A stretch of 38,982 nucleotides of DNA from Bacteroidales bacterium (GTDB lineage Bacteria; Bacteroidota; Bacteroidia; Bacteroidales; P3), in assembly GCA_017480145.1 (NCBI GenBank), contig JAFVBF010000081.1:1-38982 (forward strand), read 5' to 3'. Below are positions 9,017 to 17,232 of the stretch, piece by piece (position 1 is the first letter of the stretch; the number at the start of each line of letters is the position of its first letter). The notes under the pieces were generated by a model. The model was not told where the DNA came from. It was given only the letters and a program-made list of their open reading frames with translations, and made no database searches. Position numbers and translations under genes: made by a program.

Positions 9017-9931
9017 TCATTTTCGTGGTCCAAGGAATTTATCACCATTCATGTGTATCATATGATCTGGCATTTCGGCGATCCACACTTCTGTATCCCA
9101 AGCTAATTGTTCAGAAAATTTCTTGTACGTCTTAAAATCAGGAAAAGCCGTGACAAATATCTTACCTGAAGCAACCCTGCCTGTCATGGACGAGATTTCT
9201 TGTATACGTTTAGCATCCATCGGGCCAACAGATGTGACAGCTTCAATAAAGTAAACCCAATCCTTATCAGCACAATAGAGTACAACATCGGGCAATTTGT
9301 CGTGTACGTTTATTTTGAATCCGAGTTTCTTTAACCGCTGTTCACATTTTACAAGATCTTTTTGTATGGTGTCACCCACATAAAGACATTCAGCATTAGG
9401 GGCAAATCGAGGTGCAAATTCCTCAATGATGGATTTCTGTAGTTGATTGTGCTTACCTGTACTGAAAGTAAAATCCTGCCCATTAATCTGGACGGGCATT
9501 TTCCCCATTTTCTTTTTGGATGCATAAATCTCTATGAGTTCCGCATGAGCCTTCTTGAATGCATACAATGGGGCATTGCTAATATTGATATTGCGTAAAA
9601 CAGCAACAAACTCTGCCGTAAGCCGCCAACGATAATTGGGGCTATTGGTGGCTTTAGCATTATCCTCAACCATTGCAGCCGTTCGGAAATGATGCAATGC
9701 CTGTTTGCGAAAAGTTTCACGTGAATTTTCAGCATAGTTTACGCCGTAGTTCTTATTTACAAACGCAATGATGTCATGTATTCTCAGCCATTCATTCGTC
9801 GCCATAGACCACTTGGAAAACTTTTTAAGGTTTGCCATGCCCAAAACAGTCAAAACACAAATGTCAGATTGTTGCTTCTTAGGCATTCCGAGCGTTCGTA
9901 GAAGCTCTCTTATCGTTTTTATCTTATCCAC
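9017..9931 (-). CDS. Type II restriction endonuclease, BsuBI/PstI family
   Basis: The 304-residue product matches the BsuBI/PstI family. It has an N-terminal DNA-recognition region and a C-terminal nuclease core with KLPDVVLYCADKDWVYFIEAVTSVGP, which holds the PD...(D/E)xx catalytic arrangement, followed by the family motif MDAKRIQEI. Known members cut CTGCAG; specificity here is by family only. The start ATG overlaps the end of the methyltransferase gene by 13 bases, a typical tightly coupled pair. Sampled lines of this gene are about 40% GC against about 52% in the neighbouring GH3 gene, which suggests horizontal transfer. Confidence 0.92.
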   Translation of the reverse strand: MDKIKTIRELLRTLGMPKKQQSDICVLTVLGMANLKKFSKWSMATNEWLRIHDIIAFVNKNYGVNYAENSRETFRKQALHHFRTAAMVEDNAKATNSPNYRWRLTAEFVAVLRNINISNAPLYAFKKAHAELIEIYASKKKMGKMPVQINGQDFTFSTGKHNQLQKSIIEEFAPRFAPNAECLYVGDTIQKDLVKCEQRLKKLGFKINVHDKLPDVVLYCADKDWVYFIEAVTSVGPMDAKRIQEISSMTGRVASGKIFVTAFPDFKTYKKFSEQLAWDTEVWIAEMPDHMIHMNGDKFLGPRK

Positions 9932-11391
9932 CTGTCTATGATTTTATTGCAATTATCTTCTGTCAATTCCATCCCAATCAATTCTCGCCCCATCTGCCGA
10001 ATGGTATCTTTTGATGGCACTGGCATAAGATTGATTTCAGTCGAATTGACCTGTGTTGAGCCATTGAGGATCCTGTAGTAAGAGTCGTAAAGCGTCGAAT
10101 TGAGTATTACAAATAATCCATAAGCCAATTCCGGAGCATCACACCTAATGTAATTGACTTTATTTTGCGTGCTAATGTACTTATATTGGCTAAAGTCAGA
10201 TTTTAGATAGATTCCACACTGCAACCGACGGTTCTCCTCTTTCGACGTAAAACGTTTCACAAACAAGTAATCCGTATTCTCCTGAAGGTATCCCCTTTTC
10301 TGGGTCAGAATATATTCGGCCTTGCGACCATCTGGCCAAGAGACCCGTCCGTTCCTTATGTGATGAGAATAAATAAGTGGATAGGAACCATCCTCGCTGT
10401 TATCACGCAAAACCTCACGAGAGCGGAAATCAACAATAAGTCCCGTCCTCATACGCAAGTCATCCGACTGCAATGTATTAGTCTGGCTATTGACCCGTGA
10501 TAGTATTTCTAACTCTTCTGCACTTGTGACCAAAAAGACAAATTGGTTGGGAGCCACAATTGTGCCATAGTTGACATTATAATACCTTATATCCACAAAA
10601 TCTGATGCCTGGCAGGATGACATACGTATGTATGGTGACTTTTCTTTCGTCTTCTTCACCTTAATAATCATGGTTTCCTGTAACACAAATTCTCCATCGA
10701 ACACCTTGTCTCGACTCCCAAAAATGTGGATGTTTGTTATCACGCAGTGACGAAAAAGGTAACTTCGAAAACGTTCAAAATAGGCTCCCGATGTCCATGA
10801 ACGCGGTATTATATATACCATTTCTCCGCCAGCCCTTAAATTATGTATTCCCATTGCCCAAAACAAAAAATACATATTAGGTGCCCCATGACAAACCTCA
10901 CACATGGCCTTAGCCTCTGGTGCATCTTTGGGAATCTTCTGATAGGGTGGGTTTCCTATTACCATGTCGTATTGCTCGGCAACACGATTGAACAAATCAA
11001 TCTCATTGAAATTCTGGGACAAAAGATAGTTGTCTCTTCTTATTTCATAACAAACGCCTAATGATTCGTTAAGACATTCCAAATTCTTGAATAGAATGGG
11101 TAGAACCTTCGCATCCTTTTCGTAACAAACAGCCGTTATCTGTCCCTTATAGCCGTTTTTCCGCAATTGCACAGCCAATGCGATAGTCAGCACGCCTGTA
11201 CCTGCCCCAGCATCAAGTATCTTTAACTCTTCTTTTGCATAATCTATCGCGAATAGCGACGCCATGAATTCCGCAGTTTTTCTTGACGTGAAAAACTGTC
11301 CATATTTCTTTCTCTCTTGCTTTGGAATGGTATCCACAAAAGCCTCAGTTGTCCTATATGCTATATTTAATACATCTTGGGACGACACCAT
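9919..11391 (-). CDS. Adenine-N6 DNA methyltransferase, BsuBI/PstI type
   Basis: The 490-residue product has the SAM-binding motif ILDAGAGTGVLTIAL near the N-terminus and the catalytic motif IGNPPYQ of N6-adenine methyltransferases. A long C-terminal target-recognition region follows (YPLIYSHHIRNG, LFVKRFTSKEENRR). It should protect CTGCAG sites from the partner nuclease; at least six CTGCAG sites occur in this window (2124, 5672, 22935, 25064, 30220, 38541). It is transcribed first, from a -7 box at 11419-11426, so the methyltransferase is made ahead of the nuclease. Codon and base composition are AT-rich compared with surrounding genes. Confidence 0.93.
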   Translation of the reverse strand: MVSSQDVLNIAYRTTEAFVDTIPKQERKKYGQFFTSRKTAEFMASLFAIDYAKEELKILDAGAGTGVLTIALAVQLRKNGYKGQITAVCYEKDAKVLPILFKNLECLNESLGVCYEIRRDNYLLSQNFNEIDLFNRVAEQYDMVIGNPPYQKIPKDAPEAKAMCEVCHGAPNMYFLFWAMGIHNLRAGGEMVYIIPRSWTSGAYFERFRSYLFRHCVITNIHIFGSRDKVFDGEFVLQETMIIKVKKTKEKSPYIRMSSCQASDFVDIRYYNVNYGTIVAPNQFVFLVTSAEELEILSRVNSQTNTLQSDDLRMRTGLIVDFRSREVLRDNSEDGSYPLIYSHHIRNGRVSWPDGRKAEYILTQKRGYLQENTDYLFVKRFTSKEENRRLQCGIYLKSDFSQYKYISTQNKVNYIRCDAPELAYGLFVILNSTLYDSYYRILNGSTQVNSTEINLMPVPSKDTIRQMGRELIGMELTEDNCNKIIDRWIR

Positions 11392-11418
11392 TTCATCATG
11401 CTTTTATATTCTGGATTA

Positions 11419-11426
11419 CAAAGATA
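11419..11426 (-). promoter_or_regulatory. -7 box for the restriction-modification operon
   Basis: CAAAGATA on the plus strand reads TATCTTTG on the minus strand, an exact TAnnTTTG match 28 bases before the methyltransferase ATG. No TTTG is seen at the expected -33 distance. Confidence 0.6.
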
Positions 11427-11457
11427 CTAAAAATAACCAAAAGAATGGTCGGAGGCA

Positions 11458-12087
11458 CTATCGCGCCCGGAAGCTGCTCACCGCCTCCTGGAGACGGTCG
11501 AGAAAAGTGGCGGCGGGCTCGCCGTCCATCTGGGCATGGTGGAACTGAAAGGTGAGCGGCAGCGTGACGTGGAAAAAGCCGCGGCGATAGCGCGACCAGG
11601 CGATGAAAGGCGTGTTCCAATGGCCCGAGCGTCCGTTGACGATGGCATCGATGTTATGATGCACCAGTGCCGAGGTGCCTATCGACATCCGGCTGTCCGT
11701 TAGGTCGTACATTTCGCCCGTGATGCTCACCTGCCGAGTGAACCGGTCGTAGTCCGCCGAAAACTGAGCAAAATCGGACGTATAGGGTACGTCGCAAAAG
11801 GCTATGCCCCCTTGCTGCGTGCGGACTATTACATTGACGCTCAACGAATCATATCGGCGAAAGGAATCATCCCACAACAATAGCAGCATTTCTGGCATTG
11901 ACTGTGCCGCCCGCCCTATGCAGTAGCACATGAGTTTGTTAAAACCTATGCCCCTACGTCGTGAAATCCGGTACAGACGGCTGACATCCAGCGTCTTTAT
12001 GAACGTTATCATCGGCATTGGAGCATCGTGCCAATATTTGTAAGCCGTGGCGCGAGGGGTCTCTGCGGGGGTCAAGAGCTGATACAT
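11458..12087 (-). CDS. CatA-like O-acetyltransferase (chloramphenicol acetyltransferase family)
   Basis: The 209-residue product has close to the usual CAT length (about 213-219) and the family active-site motif near the C-terminus, FHHAQMDG, with the catalytic His and structural Asp in place. The N-terminal WHDAPMPMITFIKTLDVSRLY and the central FCDVPYTSDFAQFSADY fit the fold. Chromosomal CatA-like proteins are common in Bacteroidales and many have no shown resistance role, so the acceptor is left open. It lies 23 bases downstream of the guanine deaminase gene on the same strand and is probably cotranscribed with it. Confidence 0.8.
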   Translation of the reverse strand: MYQLLTPAETPRATAYKYWHDAPMPMITFIKTLDVSRLYRISRRRGIGFNKLMCYCIGRAAQSMPEMLLLLWDDSFRRYDSLSVNVIVRTQQGGIAFCDVPYTSDFAQFSADYDRFTRQVSITGEMYDLTDSRMSIGTSALVHHNIDAIVNGRSGHWNTPFIAWSRYRRGFFHVTLPLTFQFHHAQMDGEPAATFLDRLQEAVSSFRAR

Positions 12088-12110
12088 ACACTCGTCTGAT
12101 TGAAATGGCG

Positions 12111-12587
12111 TCAGTAGCTAACCCTGTCTTCTTTCTGTCGCCAGGCCTCGAAAGGCTGCTGTGCTTCGTGCCTCATCATGGGGGTTGACGGGATGGAACG
12201 GCGTTCGTGAGGCAGTGCTATCTCCTCGTAGATGAAATGGTCGTCGAAATCAATGGATGCAGCATCCTGCTGTGTTCCACCATAATAAATGTGGCGTAAG
12301 CCTGCCCAGTAGATAGCACTGAGGCACATGGGGCATGGCTCGCACGAAGTGTAGATATCACACCCGTCAAGTTTGAAGATTTGCAGCGAAGAACATGCCT
12401 CTCTGATGGCACTTACCTCGGCATGAGCCGTGGGGTCGCAATTTGCCGTAACACGGTTCACTCCCGTAGACACTATCTCGCCATCTTTCACAATCACTGC
12501 GCCGAAGGGACCGCCTCCGTTGGCCACGTTCTCCGTTGCCAGACGTATGGCCTCCGTCATAAATTTCTCATGGTTCACGATTTCCAT
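12111..12587 (-). CDS. guaD: Guanine deaminase (cytidine-deaminase fold)
   Basis: The 158-residue product converts guanine to xanthine in the cytoplasm if the assignment holds. Zinc-site motifs are HAEVSAIREAC and TSCEPCPMCL. The N-terminal GGGPFGAVIVKDGEIV, the C-terminal FDDHFIYEEIALP and the end FEAWRQKEDR follow the Bacillus subtilis GuaD pattern rather than TadA, which lacks this C-terminal extension. It is the first gene of a two-gene minus-strand unit with the CatA-like gene, with a -7 box 20 bases upstream. Confidence 0.88.
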   Translation of the reverse strand: MEIVNHEKFMTEAIRLATENVANGGGPFGAVIVKDGEIVSTGVNRVTANCDPTAHAEVSAIREACSSLQIFKLDGCDIYTSCEPCPMCLSAIYWAGLRHIYYGGTQQDAASIDFDDHFIYEEIALPHERRSIPSTPMMRHEAQQPFEAWRQKEDRVSY

Positions 12588-12606
12588 ATCTGTTTCTTTT
12601 GAAAAG

Positions 12607-12614
12607 CAAAGGTA
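12607..12614 (-). promoter_or_regulatory. -7 box for guaD
   Basis: CAAAGGTA on the plus strand is TACCTTTG on the minus strand, an exact TAnnTTTG match 20 bases before the guaD start. No -33 element is clear. Confidence 0.55.
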
Positions 12615-12762
12615 CGAAAAACTGCATAATTGAGACGTGCATGGGCTTTGCGAGCAGCACGTGCAGCATGATTCCCAATCACAAGGACAATGCTAACCTG
12701 GCATCATCAAACCTACCCTTGCCACAATTATGGAGCAAGTGAGGGCAGGGGGTTGATGCCAT

Positions 12763-12780
12763 AAAATCCTCTTGAGAGGA
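12763..12780 (-). terminator. Short hairpin terminator after the propeller glycosidase gene
   Basis: On the minus strand TCCTC TCAA GAGGA is followed by TTTTAT. The stem is only 5 bp (7 with the closing loop pairs) but the T-run is in the right place, 15 bases after the stop codon. Confidence 0.5.
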
Positions 12781-12794
12781 AGCCATGCGATGGG

Positions 12795-13883
12795 CTAATG
12801 CATGGGCTGTGATGTGGCCACGGCTATGCCGCGATGACCCTCATTGTCCACGGCGCAATAGAAATGATAGGTCACACCCTGCCAGTTGATCAGATAACTC
12901 TTGTGGGCGTAGCGTGCATCGTAGGATTCGGTGGGATAGACCAAGTCGGCCCCCTGCCAGTCGTACCAATGCACCAAATCGCGGCTACAGGCAAAAGTGT
13001 TGTAAGCCTTATATGGGCGTGAGGGGGTGAAGGCACGGAAATAAAACATCACATATAGATCGCCGATTCGCTGGATGTGGGCATCACCCGATATGGTGCC
13101 TTCCTCTTCGTGAGCCACCACGGGGTTGCCTTTGTATCGACGCCAGTGCACCATGTCGTCAGACAGGGCAATGCCGATGCGTTCGGCTCCGAGACCGTTG
13201 GTGTCATTGACACCGAAAGCATTGTAAAACATCACAAAATCACAGCCAAAATGCTTCTCCTTGTCACGAAATACGGCAGACTTGAACTGAGTTTCGCGCT
13301 CAAACCATTGAGCATCAGTGTCGGCGGGAGAAAGCACCGGATGGTCAAGCCCCTTCCACTCTGAAGGCTGTGTCGGGTCGTCCGTTGTGGCCACTCCAAT
13401 GCTGAGCGGCCTCGACTCGTAGCCCGGCTTGGAGCCACCAAGGTAGGTCATCCAGTAGCAACCCTTGTAGGCTTCAAGGCCATAGCCTCCGCCCCAGTCA
13501 ATATCTACCAGCGCGGCATAGCCTGCCCGCTGGCTGCAATCCCATCCTTGCTCACTGAAGCTCATAATGTTACCCAGCGTCTCCCAGTGTAGCAGGTCGT
13601 CGCTCGCAGCAAGGCGTGTCTCATAACCTTGGCCGTCAAAGACGATGTATGTCATATACCAACGTCCTTCGTGGCGAAAAACCGTAGGGCTATCCGTCAT
13701 GTGCTGCTCATCCTCAGGAGCCACTACCAGGCCATATTTGTAGGGTGTTTTCACTGTTTCATAGACCGCAGCCATCTCTTGTTGGCTGATGGAATCGCAT
13801 ATACCTGCACTGCCACCAGTGCCACACGATGCGGCAATCCATCCCAGGGCTATGCCGCACAGAATACTTCTCAATGATTTCAT
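12795..13883 (-). CDS. Putative five-bladed beta-propeller glycosidase, lipoprotein
   Basis: The start at 13883 (MKSLRSILCGIALGWIAASCG) gives a 362-residue protein with a lipobox ending in Cys. The longer frame to 13976 would put 31 residues in front of the signal peptide and cross the promoter. The mature part shows repeated blade motifs: MTDSPTVFRHEGRWYMTYIVFDG, YETRLAASDDLLHWE, GIALSDDMVHWRRY, FACSRDLVHWYDW. This is the pattern of GH43/GH130/GH32-like propeller enzymes; the exact family and sugar substrate cannot be fixed by eye. Lipidation suggests action in the periplasm or at the surface. It is transcribed divergently from the GT90 gene. Confidence 0.75.
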   Translation of the reverse strand: MKSLRSILCGIALGWIAASCGTGGSAGICDSISQQEMAAVYETVKTPYKYGLVVAPEDEQHMTDSPTVFRHEGRWYMTYIVFDGQGYETRLAASDDLLHWETLGNIMSFSEQGWDCSQRAGYAALVDIDWGGGYGLEAYKGCYWMTYLGGSKPGYESRPLSIGVATTDDPTQPSEWKGLDHPVLSPADTDAQWFERETQFKSAVFRDKEKHFGCDFVMFYNAFGVNDTNGLGAERIGIALSDDMVHWRRYKGNPVVAHEEEGTISGDAHIQRIGDLYVMFYFRAFTPSRPYKAYNTFACSRDLVHWYDWQGADLVYPTESYDARYAHKSYLINWQGVTYHFYCAVDNEGHRGIAVATSQPMH

Positions 13884-13944
13884 AAAACCGTCTCTTTTCG
13901 CTGACGAATAAGGGCCAGCAGCCTCCTTCAGGGTATTTGAAATG

Positions 13945-13952
13945 CAAAGGTA
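13945..13952 (-). promoter_or_regulatory. -7 box of the divergent promoter pair, minus side
   Basis: CAAAGGTA is TACCTTTG on the minus strand, 62 bases before the glycosidase start. It lies 14 bases from the oppositely directed box at 13966-13973, so the two RNA polymerase sites overlap and may compete. Confidence 0.65.
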
Positions 13953-13965
13953 AGGCTTTTTTTCG

Positions 13966-13973
13966 TACTTTTG
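13966..13973 (+). promoter_or_regulatory. -7 box of the divergent promoter pair, plus side
   Basis: TACTTTTG is an exact TAnnTTTG match 32 bases before the GT90 start codon. A TTTG at 13936 is 26 bases upstream, slightly far for a -33 element. Confidence 0.65.
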
Positions 13974-14004
13974 CATTACAAATCAGACAGAAGCATAGGC
14001 TGCA

Positions 14005-14991
14005 ATGAAAGACACCTCGCTCCACTATATGCTGCGCAGCGGCAAAAACTCTAAATTCTTATACTATTGCGGTTCCGTATTGCGCAATTTGAAGCCTGAT
14101 GCATGGTGCCGCAAGCAGCTGGAGGCAGTGCTGGAAGAGGGGGCTCGTCGATATGACGAGGCCTATGTGAAAGACCGAGTCGATTACTACTGCAAGCTGC
14201 AACAACCCACGCGGCTATGCTCCGAAGCCCCCTGCCTTGGCAGTTTCCATCGAAAGAACCATCCCAGCGTCTATTACTTCGACAGTCACGAGCTGACCCG
14301 CTATTTCTCGCCAACGCTGCGGTGGCAATACCTTTTTGGCGATGTGCGCGACATTCCCGACACACCTACCATTGTCAAAAGCCGCAGCATCACGCAGGAC
14401 AACGCAAATGCCGTGCTCCTCAAGCTCAACCGTGTGCGCCATTACATTTATCTTGATGACAAGACCCCGTTTGCCGAAAAAGATGACCGAGCCATCTTTC
14501 GGGGGCAGGTGGGAACCCGCGAAAACCGTATCCGATTTGTGGAGATGTATGCCCGCCATCCACGCGTAGATGCAGCCAACACGCTGGCCAAGGGCGGCCT
14601 GATGGCCGACAACCCAGACGGCAAGGACACCGCTCCACGTCTGAGCCTCTATGACCACCTGAAATACCGTTACATCCTCTGTCTCGAAGGCAATGATGTG
14701 GCCACGAATCTGAAATGGGTCATGTCGTCCCACTCGCTGGCCGTGATGCCGCCTCCCACCTGTGAGACATGGTTCATGGAAGGCCGTCTAAAGGCCGACT
14801 ACCACTACGTCTCCATCCGGCCCGACTTTGCCGACCTCATTGAAAAGATGGACTACTACAGCAGCCATCCCAAAGAGGCACAGCAGATTATAGACAATGC
14901 GAATCGATGGGTCAGCCAATTCCGCGACACGGCAAGAGAAAGATACATCGGACTGCGTGTCCTCCAAAAATACCTTACGCTTTGCAATTAG
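14005..14991 (+). CDS. Glycosyltransferase family 90 (LpsA/CAP10-like)
   Basis: The 328-residue product has the GT90 pattern: FSPTLRWQYLFGDVRDIPDTPTIVKSRSI, then RAIFRGQVGTRENRIRFV, LSLYDHLKYRYILCLEGNDVATNLKWVMSS and PPPTCETWFMEGRLKADYHYV near the C-terminus. Family members add glucosyl or xylosyl units in LPS or capsule synthesis; the acceptor is not evident. No signal peptide or membrane segment is seen, so it should act on the cytoplasmic side. It stands alone; its stop is 9 bases from the stop of the convergent copA gene, leaving no room for a separate terminator. Confidence 0.85.
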   Translation: MKDTSLHYMLRSGKNSKFLYYCGSVLRNLKPDAWCRKQLEAVLEEGARRYDEAYVKDRVDYYCKLQQPTRLCSEAPCLGSFHRKNHPSVYYFDSHELTRYFSPTLRWQYLFGDVRDIPDTPTIVKSRSITQDNANAVLLKLNRVRHYIYLDDKTPFAEKDDRAIFRGQVGTRENRIRFVEMYARHPRVDAANTLAKGGLMADNPDGKDTAPRLSLYDHLKYRYILCLEGNDVATNLKWVMSSHSLAVMPPPTCETWFMEGRLKADYHYVSIRPDFADLIEKMDYYSSHPKEAQQIIDNANRWVSQFRDTARERYIGLRVLQKYLTLCN

Positions 14992-15000
14992 GCCGCCCCG

Positions 15001-16899
15001 CTATTTTCTGGCCAGCCGAAGGCTGTTGAGAACCACGCTCACCGAACTGAAGGCCATGAGTGCCGCCGCCAGCATGGGGGTGATTTGGACGTGCAGCCAG
15101 CCGCTGAATGCCCCTGCGGCCAAAGGGATGCATACAAGGTTATAAATGAACGCCCAGAAAAGATTTTCGCGGACGGTACGAACGGTGTGTCTCGACAGGC
15201 GGATAGCCTCTGGTATGCGGCGCAGGTCGTCGCCCATCAGTGTCACCTGAGCCACCTCCATAGCCACGTCGGTGCCGCGCCCCATGGCAATGCTTACGTT
15301 GGCAGCGGCCAGAGCCTGAGAGTCATTGATGCCATCGCCTGCCATGGCCACGCAATGGCCTTGCAATTGTAAACTGCGAACCAAATCCTCCTTGTCTTGC
15401 GGCATCACGCGGCTACGGTATTGGCTGATGCCGGCTTGCTCAGCCCAGTAGCGTACAGCCTCTTCGCGGTCGCCACTCATCAGATAAACCTCCACGCCTT
15501 GCTGCTTAAACAGCTGTATGGCCTCACGAGCATAGGGCTTTAGACGCTCTCGTTCTTCCAGAGGAAGCGCCTCGCTACAAGTGAAGTCCACTTCCGGATT
15601 TGGAATGGTCAGCGTGCCTGTTTTGTCTATCACCAGTGCCGTGACGTCCTGCAAATGTTCCAGCGCGGTAGCATCTTTGACAAGGATATTTTGTTTTGCA
15701 GCCTTGCCTATGCCAACCATCAGGGCCGTAGGCGTGGCCAGTCCCATGGCACAAGGACATGCAATGACCAATACCGACACTGCGGATAGAAGCGCATGGG
15801 GCAATGCCTCTACACCCCCATAAAGAAGCCATAGGGCGAACGTAATCAGCGCGATGCCGGCTACAGCAGGGACGAAGACCAATGCGACTTTGTCTATGGT
15901 GCGCTGCACAGGGGGCTTGCTGGCTTGCGCCTGCTGCACCATGCGAATGATGCCTGCCAGCAGCGTCTTTTCGCCCACCTGTTGCGCTCGCATCACAAAG
16001 GTGCCTTGCTTTACAATCGTGCCTGCCAGCACGGTGTCCCCGGTTTGTTTGGACACAGGCAAGGGTTCGCCGCTGATCATGGATTCGTCAATATAGGCCT
16101 CGCCTTTGCGCACCACTCCGTCCACGGGAACCTTATCGCCGGGGCGCACCTCCAATAGGTCGCGAGGACGTATGGTCGCTATGGCAACTTCCGACACTTC
16201 GCCATCCGTCACCAGCCGTGCTGTCTTAGGTGCCAGACCCATTAGTGCCCGTATGGCACTCGCCGTGCTGCCTTTGGCTCGCTCTTCCAGAAGCCGACCG
16301 GTCAGCACAAAAGTGACAATCATGCCTGCTGCATCGTACCAGACTTCGGACTTGATGCCGCGTGAAGCCCAAACGGCTTCGCCCCAGAAGGTGTTGAAAA
16401 CGCTGAATAGGAAGGCAATGCCTGTGGAAAGAGCTACCAGTGTGTCCATATTGGCACTGCGATGCAGCAGTTGTCGCCAGGCCGTCCGATAGAATTGTCC
16501 TCCGCATAAAAACAGGTTGAAACCAGTCAAAACCATGAGTAATAGGTTTCGAGGCAGTGTGTCATGCATAGGCATCCATAGCATGGTAATGGCCATGACG
16601 GAAACAGACAGGACCCAGGAAACCATCGTCTCGCGCCGCAAGGTCTCATAGGCCTTTCGTTGCAGGTCGTCGCCTGATCGGTCGGATTCTATCACTAAGT
16701 CGTAGCCAATGCCCGCCACCTCTTGTTGCATTTTTTGCAAGGAGATGACATCCGGGTCGAAAGTGACCAAGGCTGTGCGTCCCGGCAGTGAGACCGAGAC
16801 CTCTTTCACCCCCTCCAGAGTGGCCATTTTACGTTCCACATTGGCAGAGCAGGAGGCACACATCATGCCTATTACAGGCAGAGTCCGTGTTTCGGTCAT
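15001..16899 (-). CDS. copA: Copper-type P1B ATPase (CopA-like) lacking the nucleotide-binding domain
   Basis: The 632-residue product has an N-terminal metal-binding domain (GMMCASC, Cys14 and Cys17), eight membrane segments, the actuator motif ISGEPLPVSK, the copper motif CPC (381-383), phosphorylation motif DKTGTLT (Asp425), SGD (475-477), GDGIND (521-526) and the membrane motif MAFSSVSVVLNS. These mark a Cu(I) exporter of the inner membrane. What is missing is the N-domain: only about 20 residues separate DKTGTLT from the RLKPYAREAI segment of the P-domain, where CopA proteins normally have more than 100 residues including SEHPL. The frame is unbroken, so this is not a frameshift. It follows copZ by 21 bases. 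Full-length CopA is about 730-740 residues. Confidence 0.85.
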   Translation of the reverse strand: MTETRTLPVIGMMCASCSANVERKMATLEGVKEVSVSLPGRTALVTFDPDVISLQKMQQEVAGIGYDLVIESDRSGDDLQRKAYETLRRETMVSWVLSVSVMAITMLWMPMHDTLPRNLLLMVLTGFNLFLCGGQFYRTAWRQLLHRSANMDTLVALSTGIAFLFSVFNTFWGEAVWASRGIKSEVWYDAAGMIVTFVLTGRLLEERAKGSTASAIRALMGLAPKTARLVTDGEVSEVAIATIRPRDLLEVRPGDKVPVDGVVRKGEAYIDESMISGEPLPVSKQTGDTVLAGTIVKQGTFVMRAQQVGEKTLLAGIIRMVQQAQASKPPVQRTIDKVALVFVPAVAGIALITFALWLLYGGVEALPHALLSAVSVLVIACPCAMGLATPTALMVGIGKAAKQNILVKDATALEHLQDVTALVIDKTGTLTIPNPEVDFTCSEALPLEERERLKPYAREAIQLFKQQGVEVYLMSGDREEAVRYWAEQAGISQYRSRVMPQDKEDLVRSLQLQGHCVAMAGDGINDSQALAAANVSIAMGRGTDVAMEVAQVTLMGDDLRRIPEAIRLSRHTVRTVRENLFWAFIYNLVCIPLAAGAFSGWLHVQITPMLAAALMAFSSVSVVLNSLRLARK

Positions 16900-16920
16900 G
16901 ATATTTTCGGCAGGGTAAGC

Positions 16921-17130
16921 CTATATTACTAATCCATAGCCGCAGTCTTCGGCGGCATCCTGTAATTGTTGTGTGGAGACCTGATCTGGTTCAAAGGTCA
17001 CTTCCACTTGCTTTTTGGCCACATCGGCCACGGCCTCTACTACGCCCGAGAGCTGTTTCAACGCCTGTTCCAGCCGAGCCTTGCAATGCTCGCAGGCCAT
17101 GCCTTCTACATGAAAAGTTTGCTGATGCAT
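16921..17130 (-). CDS. copZ: Copper chaperone, heavy-metal-associated domain
   Basis: The 69-residue protein is a single HMA domain with the metal site GMACEHC (Cys13, Cys16) and the usual ferredoxin-like pattern ending AAEDCGYGLVI. Such proteins carry Cu(I) in the cytoplasm to CopA. It is the first gene of a two-gene unit with copA. I see no clear TAnnTTTG box in the 43 bases between it and the rubrerythrin terminator. Confidence 0.88.
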   Translation of the reverse strand: MHQQTFHVEGMACEHCKARLEQALKQLSGVVEAVADVAKKQVEVTFEPDQVSTQQLQDAAEDCGYGLVI

Positions 17131-17173
17131 AGTGATATTTAAAGTTGATGAATAGTGGTATTTAAAATAGTAG

Positions 17174-17215
17174 AACCCTCCCCACCCTGCTTTTCAGCCT
17201 GTGGTGAGGAGGGTT
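17174..17215 (-). terminator. Hairpin after rubrerythrin
   Basis: Arms 17174-17186 and 17203-17215 pair over 13 bases with one mismatch. On the minus strand it is followed by CTACTATTTTAAA. It lies 18 bases after the rubrerythrin stop. Confidence 0.65.
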
Positions 17216-17232
17216 GGATTGGTGATAAATCA

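Noticed and set aside
9017-11391. A larger defence island around the restriction-modification pair
   Set aside because: Both flanks are ordinary metabolic genes; no further defence, transposase or integrase genes are seen.
11458-12087. CatA-like gene called as an acquired chloramphenicol resistance gene
   Set aside because: Composition matches the host and no mobile element is nearby; CatA-like acetyltransferases are common chromosomal genes in this order.
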